Below, one piece after another: positions 57,733 through 64,000 of a stretch of DNA of 64,000 nt (position 1 is its first letter; every line of letters begins with the position of its first letter). The stretch covers positions 1-64,000 of the forward strand of contig NZ_JBHWLR010000013.1 in assembly GCF_042731755.1 (NCBI RefSeq), in the 5' to 3' direction. This stretch comes from Promicromonospora sp042731755. GTDB lineage: Bacteria; Actinomycetota; Actinomycetes; Actinomycetales; Cellulomonadaceae. Both the position numbers and the translations under genes were made by a program. Under the pieces are notes generated by a model. That model saw only the letters and a list, made by a program, of their open reading frames with translations, made no database searches and was not told the origin of the DNA.

Positions 57733-58983
57733 ATGCCCACACTGCACCACCGCACCCGGCCGATGACGGGGCGCGACCCGCACGAGCCGGCCCGCACGGC
57801 GACCCCGCTGGAGCTGCTCTTCGACCTCACGTTCGTGGTCGCGTTCGGGGTGGCCGGCGAGCAGGGCGCCCACCTCCTCGCGGAGGGGCACGTCGCGTCG
57901 GGCATCGTCGGGTTCGCGTTCTCGATGTTCGCCATCTGCTGGGCGTGGATCAACTTCACCTGGTTCGCCTCCGCCTTCGACACCGACGACTGGTTCTACC
58001 GCGTCACCACGATGGTGCAGATGATCGGCGTCGTGATCCTCGCGCTCGGCCTGCCCGCGATGTTCAGCTCCCTCGACGAGGGCGACCGCGTGCACAACGA
58101 GGTCATGGTCGCCGGGTACATCGTGATGCGGCTGGCCATGCTCGTGCAGTGGCTGCGCGCGGCCCGGCAGGCGCCCGAGTACCGCGCCACCTGCATGGCG
58201 TACGTGCGCACGCTGGTCATCACGCAGATCGGCTGGGCCGTGCTGGCCGTCGCGCCCGTGACCGTCCCGGTCTTCCTCGTGGGCGGCGTGCTGCTGGGCG
58301 CCGCGGAGATGGCGGGGCCGCTGATCGCCGAGCGGTTCCGCACGGCCGGCCCCGGCCAGAAGAGCACACCCTGGCACGCCCACCACATGGCCGAGCGCTA
58401 CGGGCTGCTGGCCATCATCACGCTCGGCGAGGGCGTGATCGGCACCGTCGCGTCGCTGTCCGCCGTCGTCGAGGGCTCCGGCTGGACGCTCGACGCCGCC
58501 CTGGTCGCGCTCGCGGGCACCGGCCTCACCTTCGGCCTCTGGTGGACGTACTACCTCACGCCGGACGCCGAGCTGCTGCACCGGCACCGGGAGCGGTCGT
58601 TCAGCTGGGGCTACGGCAACATCGTGGTCTTCGCGGCGCTCGCCGGCGTGGGGGCGGGGCTGCACGTCGCGGGCTACTACCTGGACCACGAGTCGCACCT
58701 CGGCCCCGTCGCGACGGTGCTGGCGGTCGCCGTGCCGGTGCTCGTGTTCGTGGTGGCCGACTACACGCAGTTCTGGGTCCTGTCCCGGTCGTTCAGCCCC
58801 CTGCACCTGTACCTCGTGATCGGCACCGTGGCGGTGCTCGCCGTGGCGGTCGCCGTCGCGGCGGCGGGCCTCGGCATGGCGTGGGCCCTGCTCCTGGTCA
58901 TGCTCGCCCCCGCCGTGTCGGTCGTCGGGTACGAGGTGCGCGGGCACCAGCACGTGGCGCGCGTGCTCTCCGATGCCACCTAG
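57733..58983 (+). CDS. Low-temperature-requirement-A (LtrA) family membrane protein
   Basis: A 416-residue polytopic protein with about eleven hydrophobic segments. LtrA hallmarks are TPLELLFDLTFVVAFGVAGEQ near the N-terminus, ICWAWINFTWFASAFDTDDW, HHMAERYGLLAIITLGEGVIGTVASL and FGLWWTYYLTPDAELL. The name comes from a Listeria cold-growth mutant. The molecular function is not known. It sits between the PLP enzyme and a small SRPBCC gene. Confidence 0.9.
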   Translation: MPTLHHRTRPMTGRDPHEPARTATPLELLFDLTFVVAFGVAGEQGAHLLAEGHVASGIVGFAFSMFAICWAWINFTWFASAFDTDDWFYRVTTMVQMIGVVILALGLPAMFSSLDEGDRVHNEVMVAGYIVMRLAMLVQWLRAARQAPEYRATCMAYVRTLVITQIGWAVLAVAPVTVPVFLVGGVLLGAAEMAGPLIAERFRTAGPGQKSTPWHAHHMAERYGLLAIITLGEGVIGTVASLSAVVEGSGWTLDAALVALAGTGLTFGLWWTYYLTPDAELLHRHRERSFSWGYGNIVVFAALAGVGAGLHVAGYYLDHESHLGPVATVLAVAVPVLVFVVADYTQFWVLSRSFSPLHLYLVIGTVAVLAVAVAVAAAGLGMAWALLLVMLAPAVSVVGYEVRGHQHVARVLSDAT

Positions 58984-58988
58984 ACCGC

Positions 58989-58994
58989 TAGCCT
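58989..58994 (+). promoter_or_regulatory. Putative -10 element (TAGCCT), leaderless start
   Basis: TAGCCT-GCACGG-ATG in front of the SRPBCC gene at 59001. It overlaps the 3' end region of the upstream gene by a few bases of spacer only. Confidence 0.5.
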
Positions 58995-59000
58995 GCACGG

Positions 59001-59459
59001 ATGCGAGCAGCGGTGACGGTGCACATGGACGCCTCCCCCGAGCGGGTCTGGGACCTGCTCAGCGACGTCACGCGGGTGGGCGAGCTGAGTCCCGAGACCT
59101 TCGAGGCGGAATGGACCGACGGCGCGACCGGACCCGCCGTCGGCGCCCACTTCCGGGGGCACGTGCGGCGCAACGGGGTGGGACCCGTGTACTGGTCCCA
59201 GTGCAAGGTGACCCACTGCGAGCCGGCCAGCGACTTCGGCTTCACCGTGTACCTGGGCGGGCGGCGCCTGAACAACTGGCGCTACCGGCTGGCACCCGCC
59301 GACGGCGGCACGGACGTCACCGAGTCGTTCGAGCTGGAGCAGCGCGGGGTCGCCCGCGTGTACTGGGCGCTGGCCGGCTGGCACCGGCGCCGGGTGAACG
59401 TCCGCGGCATGCGGCAGACCCTGGAACGAGCCCGGGCAATTGTCGAGGCGGGAAGCTGA
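59001..59459 (+). CDS. SRPBCC-family (START-like) protein
   Basis: A 152-residue polyketide-cyclase/START-like fold protein. It opens with the usual strand VTVHMDASPERVWDLLSDVTRVGELSPETFEAEW. A central GAHFRGHVRRNGVGPVYWSQCKVTHCEP and the closing long helix RRVNVRGMRQTLERARAIVEAG complete the fold. Such proteins bind hydrophobic ligands, and the ligand here is unknown. It is followed after 20 nt by cysS with its own -10. Confidence 0.85.
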   Translation: MRAAVTVHMDASPERVWDLLSDVTRVGELSPETFEAEWTDGATGPAVGAHFRGHVRRNGVGPVYWSQCKVTHCEPASDFGFTVYLGGRRLNNWRYRLAPADGGTDVTESFELEQRGVARVYWALAGWHRRRVNVRGMRQTLERARAIVEAGS

Positions 59460-59467
59460 AGCGCCGG

Positions 59468-59473
59468 TACCCT
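59468..59473 (+). promoter_or_regulatory. Putative -10 element (TACCCT) of cysS
   Basis: TACCCT-TGACAG-GTG: transcription should start at the cysS GTG at 59480. Confidence 0.5.
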
Positions 59474-59479
59474 TGACAG

Positions 59480-60907
59480 GTGACTATTCGCCTGTTTGAC
59501 ACCGCTGCGCGCGAGGTGCGCGACCTGAACCCCATCACCCCGGGCGAGGTCGGCATCTACCTGTGTGGCGCCACGGTGCAGGCACCCCCACATGTGGGCC
59601 ATCTGCGCCCGGTCATCGCGTTCGACGTGCTGCGCCGGTGGCTCACCCGGCGGGGCCTGAAGGTCACCCTGATCCGCAACGTCACCGACATCGACGACAA
59701 GGTGCTGGCCAAGTCGGCCGCCGCCGGCCGGGAGTGGTGGGCGCACGCCGCGCTGTACGAGCGCGTGTTCACCCAGGCGTACGACGCGCTCGGCGTCATC
59801 CCGCCCACCTACGAGCCGCGGGCCACCGGGAGCGTGCCCGAGATGGTCGCGCTCATGGAGCGCCTGGTCGAGAAGGGCCACGCCTACACCACCGGTGAGG
59901 GCAACGTCTGGTTCGACGTCCACTCCTGGCCCGCCTACGGCGAGCTGACCCGGCAGCGGGTCGAGGACCTCAGCCCCGAGGAGGGCGCGGAGGTCACGGC
60001 AGGATCCGCCGCCGCGGCCAAGAAGAACCCGCACGACTTCGCGCTGTGGAAGGCCGCCAAGCCGGGCGAGCCGGAGTCGGCGTCCTGGGACACCCCGTTC
60101 GGCCGCGGCCGGCCGGGCTGGCACCTGGAGTGCTCCGCGATGGCCCGCCGCTACCTGGGCGAGACGTTCGACATCCACGGCGGCGGCCTCGACCTGCGGT
60201 TCCCGCACCACGAGAACGAGCAGGCGCAGTCGCGGGCCGCGGGCTACGGGTTCGCGCAGCGCTGGATGCACGTCGCGTGGGTCACCCAGGCCGGCGTCAA
60301 GATGTCGAAGTCCCTGGGCAACGGGCTGCTGGTCAGCGAGCTGCTGGCCCAGGCGCCCGCGCCCGTGGTGCGCTACGCGCTGGCGGCCGTGCAGTACCGG
60401 TCCATGCTCGAGTGGGCGCCCGACACGCTGGACGAGGCGCGCACCACGTGGGAGCGCCTGTCCGGCTTCGTCACGCGCGCCTCGGAGCGGGTGGGCGACG
60501 TCCCGGCCGAGGAGGTCGCCAAGGCGGAGGTCCCCGAGGCGTTCGCCGCCGCGATGGACGACGACCTGAACGTGCCGCAGGCGCTCGCCGTCGTGCACGA
60601 GCACCTGCGGGCCGGCAACACGGCTCTCGCCTCCGGGAGCGACGCCGCCGTCCGCGACGAGCTGGTGACGCTCCGTGCGATGCTGGACGTGCTGGGCCTG
60701 GACCCGGCCGACCCGCGGTGGTCGACGTCGGGCGACGACCGGTACGCGACGGCCCTGGACGGCCTCGTGGCCGCGGAGCTCAAGGCGCGCGCGGAGGCGC
60801 GTGCCGCGAAGGACTGGGCCACCTCCGACGCGATCCGGGACCGCCTCGCGGCCGCGGGCATCGAGGTCCAGGACAACGCCGACGGGGCCCGCTGGTCCCT
60901 CTCCTGA
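59480..60907 (+). CDS. cysS: Cysteine--tRNA ligase
   Basis: A 475-residue class I synthetase. LYLCGATVQAPPHVGHLRPVIAFDVLRR holds the zinc Cys and a HIGH-type motif (HVGH). WHLECSAM and GGGLDLRFPHHENEQAQS give further zinc ligands, and KMSKSLGN is the KMSKS loop. The C-terminal DALR/anticodon region is normal. The typical CGPTVY strand reads CGATVQ here. It starts at a GTG that fits leaderless transcription. rlmB follows 32 nt downstream, the usual cysS-rlmB pair. Confidence 0.95.
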   Translation: MTIRLFDTAAREVRDLNPITPGEVGIYLCGATVQAPPHVGHLRPVIAFDVLRRWLTRRGLKVTLIRNVTDIDDKVLAKSAAAGREWWAHAALYERVFTQAYDALGVIPPTYEPRATGSVPEMVALMERLVEKGHAYTTGEGNVWFDVHSWPAYGELTRQRVEDLSPEEGAEVTAGSAAAAKKNPHDFALWKAAKPGEPESASWDTPFGRGRPGWHLECSAMARRYLGETFDIHGGGLDLRFPHHENEQAQSRAAGYGFAQRWMHVAWVTQAGVKMSKSLGNGLLVSELLAQAPAPVVRYALAAVQYRSMLEWAPDTLDEARTTWERLSGFVTRASERVGDVPAEEVAKAEVPEAFAAAMDDDLNVPQALAVVHEHLRAGNTALASGSDAAVRDELVTLRAMLDVLGLDPADPRWSTSGDDRYATALDGLVAAELKARAEARAAKDWATSDAIRDRLAAAGIEVQDNADGARWSLS

Positions 60908-60939
60908 TCTGACACCCCGGCTAGAGACGAGAAACAAAG

Positions 60940-61938
60940 ATGGCAGGCAATTCCAAGCGCGCCGGAGCGGTGCGCAAGGCCGGCTCCAAGAAGGGTGCGC
61001 AGGTCGGCACCGGCGGACACAGCCGCAAGGGGCTGCAGGGCAAGGGCCCGACGCCCAAGGCGGAGGACCGCACGTACCACCCCGCGCACCAGCGCAAGGT
61101 CGCGGCCGAGAAGCGGGCGACCGCGGCCGGACGCCGTCCGGGCAGCCCGGGCGGGCGCGGCGCAGGCCGCAAGGGCGCCGGGGCGGCCGAGGTCGTCGCC
61201 GGCCGCAACGCCGTGCTGGAGGCGCTGCGCGCGGAGATGCCCACCGAGGGCATCTACCTGGCCTCGCGCCTGGAGTCGGACGACCGCACCCAGGAGATCC
61301 TGGAGATCGCGCACACGCGCAGCCTGCCGATGTTCGAGGCGTCGCGCCTCGACCTGGACAAGATCACCGACGGCGCCGTGCACCAGGGCGTCGCGATGAA
61401 GGTGCCGGCCTACGACTACAAGGACGCCGACGACCTGCTCGACGTCGCGGCCGAGGCGGGGGAGCACCCGCTGATCGTCGCGCTGGACGGCGTCACCGAC
61501 CCCCGCAACCTCGGGGCCGTGCTGCGGTCCGCCGGGGCGTTCGGCGCGCACGGCGTGCTGGTGCCTGAACGCCGCGCGGCAGGCGTGACGGCGTCGGCGT
61601 GGAAGGTGTCCGCGGGCGCCGCCGCGCGCGTGCCCGTGGCGCGTGCGACCAACCTGGCGCGCGAGCTCGCCGAGCTGAAGAAGACCGGCTGCTTCGTGGT
61701 GGGGCTCGACGCGGGCGGCGACATGCCCGTGGGCGAGCTCGCGTACGCGAACGACCCGCTGGTGCTGGTGGTCGGCTCGGAGGGCAAGGGCCTGTCCCGC
61801 CTCGTGCGCGACACGTGCGACGCGGTGGTCTCGATCCCGATCGCGGCCACGACGGAGTCGCTGAACGCCGCGGTGGCGGCGGGCATCACGCTGTACGAGG
61901 TCGCGAAGCAGCGGGGCGAGGCCGGCCAGGCCGGCTAG
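60940..61938 (+). CDS. rlmB: 23S rRNA (guanosine-2'-O-)-methyltransferase RlmB (SpoU/TrmH family)
   Basis: A 332-residue SPOUT methyltransferase for Gm2251 in 23S rRNA. A basic N-terminal extension (about 80 residues, many Lys/Arg/Gly) precedes the L30e-like substrate domain (VVAGRNAVLEALRAEMPTEGIYLAS). The knotted SAM domain has LDGVTDPRNLGAVLRSAGAFGAHGVLVPERR, VVGSEGKGLSRLV and SIPIAATTESLNAAVAAGITLYEV. It converges on the DUF4032 gene over a hairpin. Confidence 0.94.
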   Translation: MAGNSKRAGAVRKAGSKKGAQVGTGGHSRKGLQGKGPTPKAEDRTYHPAHQRKVAAEKRATAAGRRPGSPGGRGAGRKGAGAAEVVAGRNAVLEALRAEMPTEGIYLASRLESDDRTQEILEIAHTRSLPMFEASRLDLDKITDGAVHQGVAMKVPAYDYKDADDLLDVAAEAGEHPLIVALDGVTDPRNLGAVLRSAGAFGAHGVLVPERRAAGVTASAWKVSAGAAARVPVARATNLARELAELKKTGCFVVGLDAGGDMPVGELAYANDPLVLVVGSEGKGLSRLVRDTCDAVVSIPIAATTESLNAAVAAGITLYEVAKQRGEAGQAG

Positions 61939-61952
61939 ACCCGCTAGGCCTG

Positions 61953-63197
61953 CTAGGCCTGCTGCTCGGCCTCGCCCGGTGCGAGGCCGAGCAGGGCGTC
62001 CTCGTCGGGCCGGTGCCGCAGCACGTTCTCCACGTAGGACGTCGCGGCCTCGGGCAGCGGGATGTCCCGCTGCGCCTGCTGGGAGATGAACCAGCGGTGG
62101 TCGAGGATCTCGTGGAAGAGCTGCGCGGGCTCCAGCTTGCGCCGCATCTCGCGGGGCACGGCGTCGATCGTGGGGCGGAAGACCTGGCGGACCCAGGCGT
62201 GCGCCACGATCTGCTCCTGGTCGTTCTGCCGGTCGGTCGCGGCACGGAAGCTGTCGAGGTCGTTGAGCATGCGGCGCGCCTGGTTCTCCTGCACGTCCAG
62301 GCCCGTCAGGCGCAGCAGCCGGCGCGAGTGGTGCCCGGCGTCGACCACCTTGGGCTGGATGCGCACCTTGGTGCCGTCGATGTCGGTGGTGATCTCCAGC
62401 TCGCCCACGTCGAAGCCGAGGTCGTTGAGCCGCTCGATGCGGGCGGCGACGCGCCAGCGCTCCTCGGAGTCGAACGCCTCCGAGATGGTCAGGGCGGCCC
62501 ACAGCTCCTGGTAGCGCTCCACCAGGGCGTCGCCGATGGAGACCTCGTCGACGTCCTCGTCGAGCAGCTCGCCGGCGGCCAGGTCCATCAGCTCGCCGAT
62601 GATGTTGGTGCGCGCCAGGTCGACGTCGTAGTTGCGCTGGCCGTCCGTGAGCTGGCGGTGCATGTCGCCGGTCTCGGCGTCGACCAGGTACGCGGCGAAG
62701 GTCTCGGCGTCGCGCCGGAAGAGCGTGTTGGACAGCGAGACGTCGCCCCAGTAGAAGCCGACGAGGTGCAGGCGCACCAGGAGCACCGCGAGGGCGTCGA
62801 TGAGCCGCGTGGCGGTGTCGGGGCGCAGGTCCTGGCTGAACAGGGCGCGGTAGGGCAGGGAGAACGGCAGGTGCTCGGTGATCAGCACGGCCTCGAGCCG
62901 CTCGCCGTCGGGCGCGCTGCGGCCCGTGATGACGCCGACCGGTACGACCGACGGCACCTCGATGCGGTGCAGCTGGCGCAGCAGCGCGTACTCGCGGTAG
63001 GCGACGGTCTCGCCGATCTCCTTGATCGCCAGCACCCGGCCGCCGTGGTTGACGAAGCGGACCACGTGCCGAGAGATGCCCTGGGGCAGGGCGGCGAGCA
63101 CCTCGTCCGGCCACTCGGCCAGGGGGATGTGCCAGGGGAGGTCCAGCAGAGTGGGGTCGGGTGCGACCGCGGTGATCTGGAGGTTCTGCTGGGGCAT
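61953..63197 (-). CDS. DUF4032 protein with kinase-like (LPS-kinase-type) N-terminal part
   Basis: A 414-residue protein. The N-terminal half resembles a protein-kinase/LPS-kinase fold: VRFVNHGGRVLAIKEIGE (VAIK-like Lys), LIDALAVLLVRLHLVGFYWGDVSLSNTLF (catalytic-loop-like Asp) and YLVDAETGDMH (DFG-like Asp). The C-terminal half is DUF4032 (IEPKVVDAGHHSRRLLRLTGLDVQENQARRMLNDL-like). Function unknown. CAGAAT followed by seven bases and ATG favours the start at 63197 over 63206. The 3' end shares a hairpin with rlmB. Confidence 0.85.
   Translation of the reverse strand: MPQQNLQITAVAPDPTLLDLPWHIPLAEWPDEVLAALPQGISRHVVRFVNHGGRVLAIKEIGETVAYREYALLRQLHRIEVPSVVPVGVITGRSAPDGERLEAVLITEHLPFSLPYRALFSQDLRPDTATRLIDALAVLLVRLHLVGFYWGDVSLSNTLFRRDAETFAAYLVDAETGDMHRQLTDGQRNYDVDLARTNIIGELMDLAAGELLDEDVDEVSIGDALVERYQELWAALTISEAFDSEERWRVAARIERLNDLGFDVGELEITTDIDGTKVRIQPKVVDAGHHSRRLLRLTGLDVQENQARRMLNDLDSFRAATDRQNDQEQIVAHAWVRQVFRPTIDAVPREMRRKLEPAQLFHEILDHRWFISQQAQRDIPLPEAATSYVENVLRHRPDEDALLGLAPGEAEQQA
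61962..61994. terminator. Bidirectional hairpin at rlmB/DUF4032 3' ends
   Basis: CTGCTCGGCCTCGC (61962-61975) pairs perfectly with 61981-61994 around CCGGT. It overlaps the last codons of the DUF4032 gene. Three near-identical GCTAGGCCT-type units (61943-61961) precede it. Confidence 0.6.
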
Positions 63198-63221
63198 GGG
63201 CACCATTCTGGATGACGGGAG

Positions 63222-63329
63222 CGCCGAGGTAGAACTACGGCGAGATAGAACTGTGGCGAGACGGGACGTCGGCTGGTGCTGACGTCCTGTCTCGCCACAG
63301 TTCTACTTCGCCACGGTTCTACCTCGGCG
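63222..63329. terminator. 108-bp inverted repeat between ABC ATPase and DUF4032 genes
   Basis: Arms of 49 nt (63222-63270 and 63281-63329) pair at 43 positions around a 10-nt loop. Each arm contains two copies of a TAGAAC-N3-GGCGA-type unit. It follows the ABC ATPase gene, so it is a probable terminator, though it is far longer than one needs to be. Confidence 0.7.
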
Positions 63330-63342
63330 AGGGAAGCTCGGA

Positions 63343-64000
63343 TCAGCCGAGACGCTCACCCGAGGTCGCGGAGAACACGTGCGAGTGACCGGCCTGGATG
63401 GCGACGGAGATGACGTCACCCTTGTCCGGCACACCGCGCGGGTCGATGCGCACGATGACCTGGTTGGTGTCGCCGGCGGACAGGTCGACGTCGGCGGCGT
63501 CGCCCTTGAGCGAGCCGTAGACGAAGGCGTCGGAGCCGAGCTCCTCGACCAGGTTGACCTCGACCTCGAACGAGCCGGCGGTGCCGGACGGGACGACGTC
63601 GAGGGCCTCGGGACGGAAGCCCAGGGTGACCTTGCCGCCGTCGGCCTCGCTGAGGTTGCTCGCGATCGAGCGCTCGAGCGGGACGCTGGCCGAACCGACC
63701 TTGACGCCACCCTCCTTGACGTCGAACGTGCCGATGTTCATGGCGGGCGAGCCGATGAAGCCGGCGACGAACACGTTGTTCGGGCGGTCGTACATCTCAC
63801 GCGGGGTGCCGACCTGCTGCAGGATGCCGCCGTTGAGGACCGCGATGCGGTCGCCCATGGTGAGGGCCTCGGTCTGGTCGTGGGTCACGTAGACCGTGGT
63901 GACGCCCAGGCGACGCTGCAGCGACGCGATCTGCGTACGGGTCTGGACGCGGAGCTTGGCGTCGAGGTTCGACAGCGGCTCGTCCATGAGGAACACCTGC
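63343..64000 (-). CDS. Sugar ABC transporter ATP-binding protein, UgpC/MsiK type (5' end outside window)
   Basis: The C-terminal 218 or so residues of an ABC ATPase. The fragment begins within Walker B (VFLMDEPLSNLDAKLRVQTR), then has the H-loop VYVTHDQTEALTMGDRIAVLNGG, GTPREMYDRPNNVFVAGFIGSPAMN and the OB/TOBE regulatory domain with LGFRPEALDVV. This is the layout of UgpC, MalK and MsiK, which energise several sugar importers in actinobacteria. Walker A and the signature lie beyond the window. No permease gene is visible, consistent with a stand-alone shared ATPase such as MsiK, though this cannot be settled here. Confidence 0.9.
   Translation of the reverse strand, partial: QVFLMDEPLSNLDAKLRVQTRTQIASLQRRLGVTTVYVTHDQTEALTMGDRIAVLNGGILQQVGTPREMYDRPNNVFVAGFIGSPAMNIGTFDVKEGGVKVGSASVPLERSIASNLSEADGGKVTLGFRPEALDVVPSGTAGSFEVEVNLVEELGSDAFVYGSLKGDAADVDLSAGDTNQVIVRIDPRGVPDKGDVISVAIQAGHSHVFSATSGERLG

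Noticed and set aside
61943..61961. GCTAGGCCT triple repeat as an att site or microsatellite
   Set aside because: Only three short units, next to a terminator, with no mobile gene nearby.

Overview
This 64-kb window is a very GC-rich chromosomal segment from an actinobacterium, most likely a member of the Micrococcales close to Cellulomonadaceae/Promicromonosporaceae. That placement is an inference. It rests on base composition, on the gene set (mshA for mycothiol, lsr2 next to lysS, carD, senX3-regX3, DUF2342/DUF3180/DUF4032 families), on the order tilS-hpt-ftsH-fol-panCD-nadB...nadC-lysS-lsr2, and on a secreted beta-1,3-glucanase with a CelR-like operator. No rRNA, tRNA, CRISPR array, transposase or prophage gene was found. 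Many genes show a TANNNT hexamer 6-7 nt before the start codon, the mark of leaderless transcription.

Layout. 0-5.4 kb: the end of a proline-rich protein with a RAMA-like C-terminus, a LacI-type regulator, a GH16 glucanase under a palindromic operator, an oxidoreductase and a VOC protein. 5.4-8.4 kb: metY and metX, preceded by a tiny leaderless ORF ending in three cysteine codons (a probable cysteine attenuator). 8.6-15 kb: an NlpC/P60 hydrolase, ppa, a PBP4-type carboxypeptidase, DUF2342, tilS and hpt. 15-22 kb: ftsH and the folate genes folE, folP and a very long folB-folK fusion. 21.6-28.3 kb: membrane and PH-domain proteins, a DUF2520 protein, panC, panD, nadB.

28.3-36.4 kb holds the most unusual part: an apparent insertion separating nadB from nadC. 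On the minus strand it carries an NRAMP-type transporter, pxpA, a pxpB-pxpC fusion and a biotin carboxylase/BCCP protein. Divergently it carries a secreted pyroglutamyl-peptidase-like protein whose expected catalytic Cys is Ser, and then a GntR/FCD regulator. Two TTGTTCAAC sites lie in the divergent promoter region. Together this looks like a scavenging route: release pyroglutamate outside, import it, and open it to glutamate.

36.4-43 kb: nadC, lysS, a small membrane protein, lsr2, a lactonase-like propeller, mshA, gpmA, then an assembly junction (10 Ns with low-quality flanks) lying inside a terminator hairpin. 43-51.7 kb: the phosphate regulon (phoU, senX3-regX3, two pstS genes each with 11-bp PHO-box repeats, pstC, pstA, pstB). 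51.7-55 kb: a lipoprotein, carD, ispD, ispF, a TetR regulator. 55-64 kb: a sugar-lactone oxidase, an alanine-racemase-fold enzyme, an LtrA membrane protein, an SRPBCC protein, cysS, rlmB, a DUF4032 protein and the 3' part of a sugar ABC-transporter ATPase. Most gene boundaries carry strong inverted-repeat terminators, some of which share sequence.
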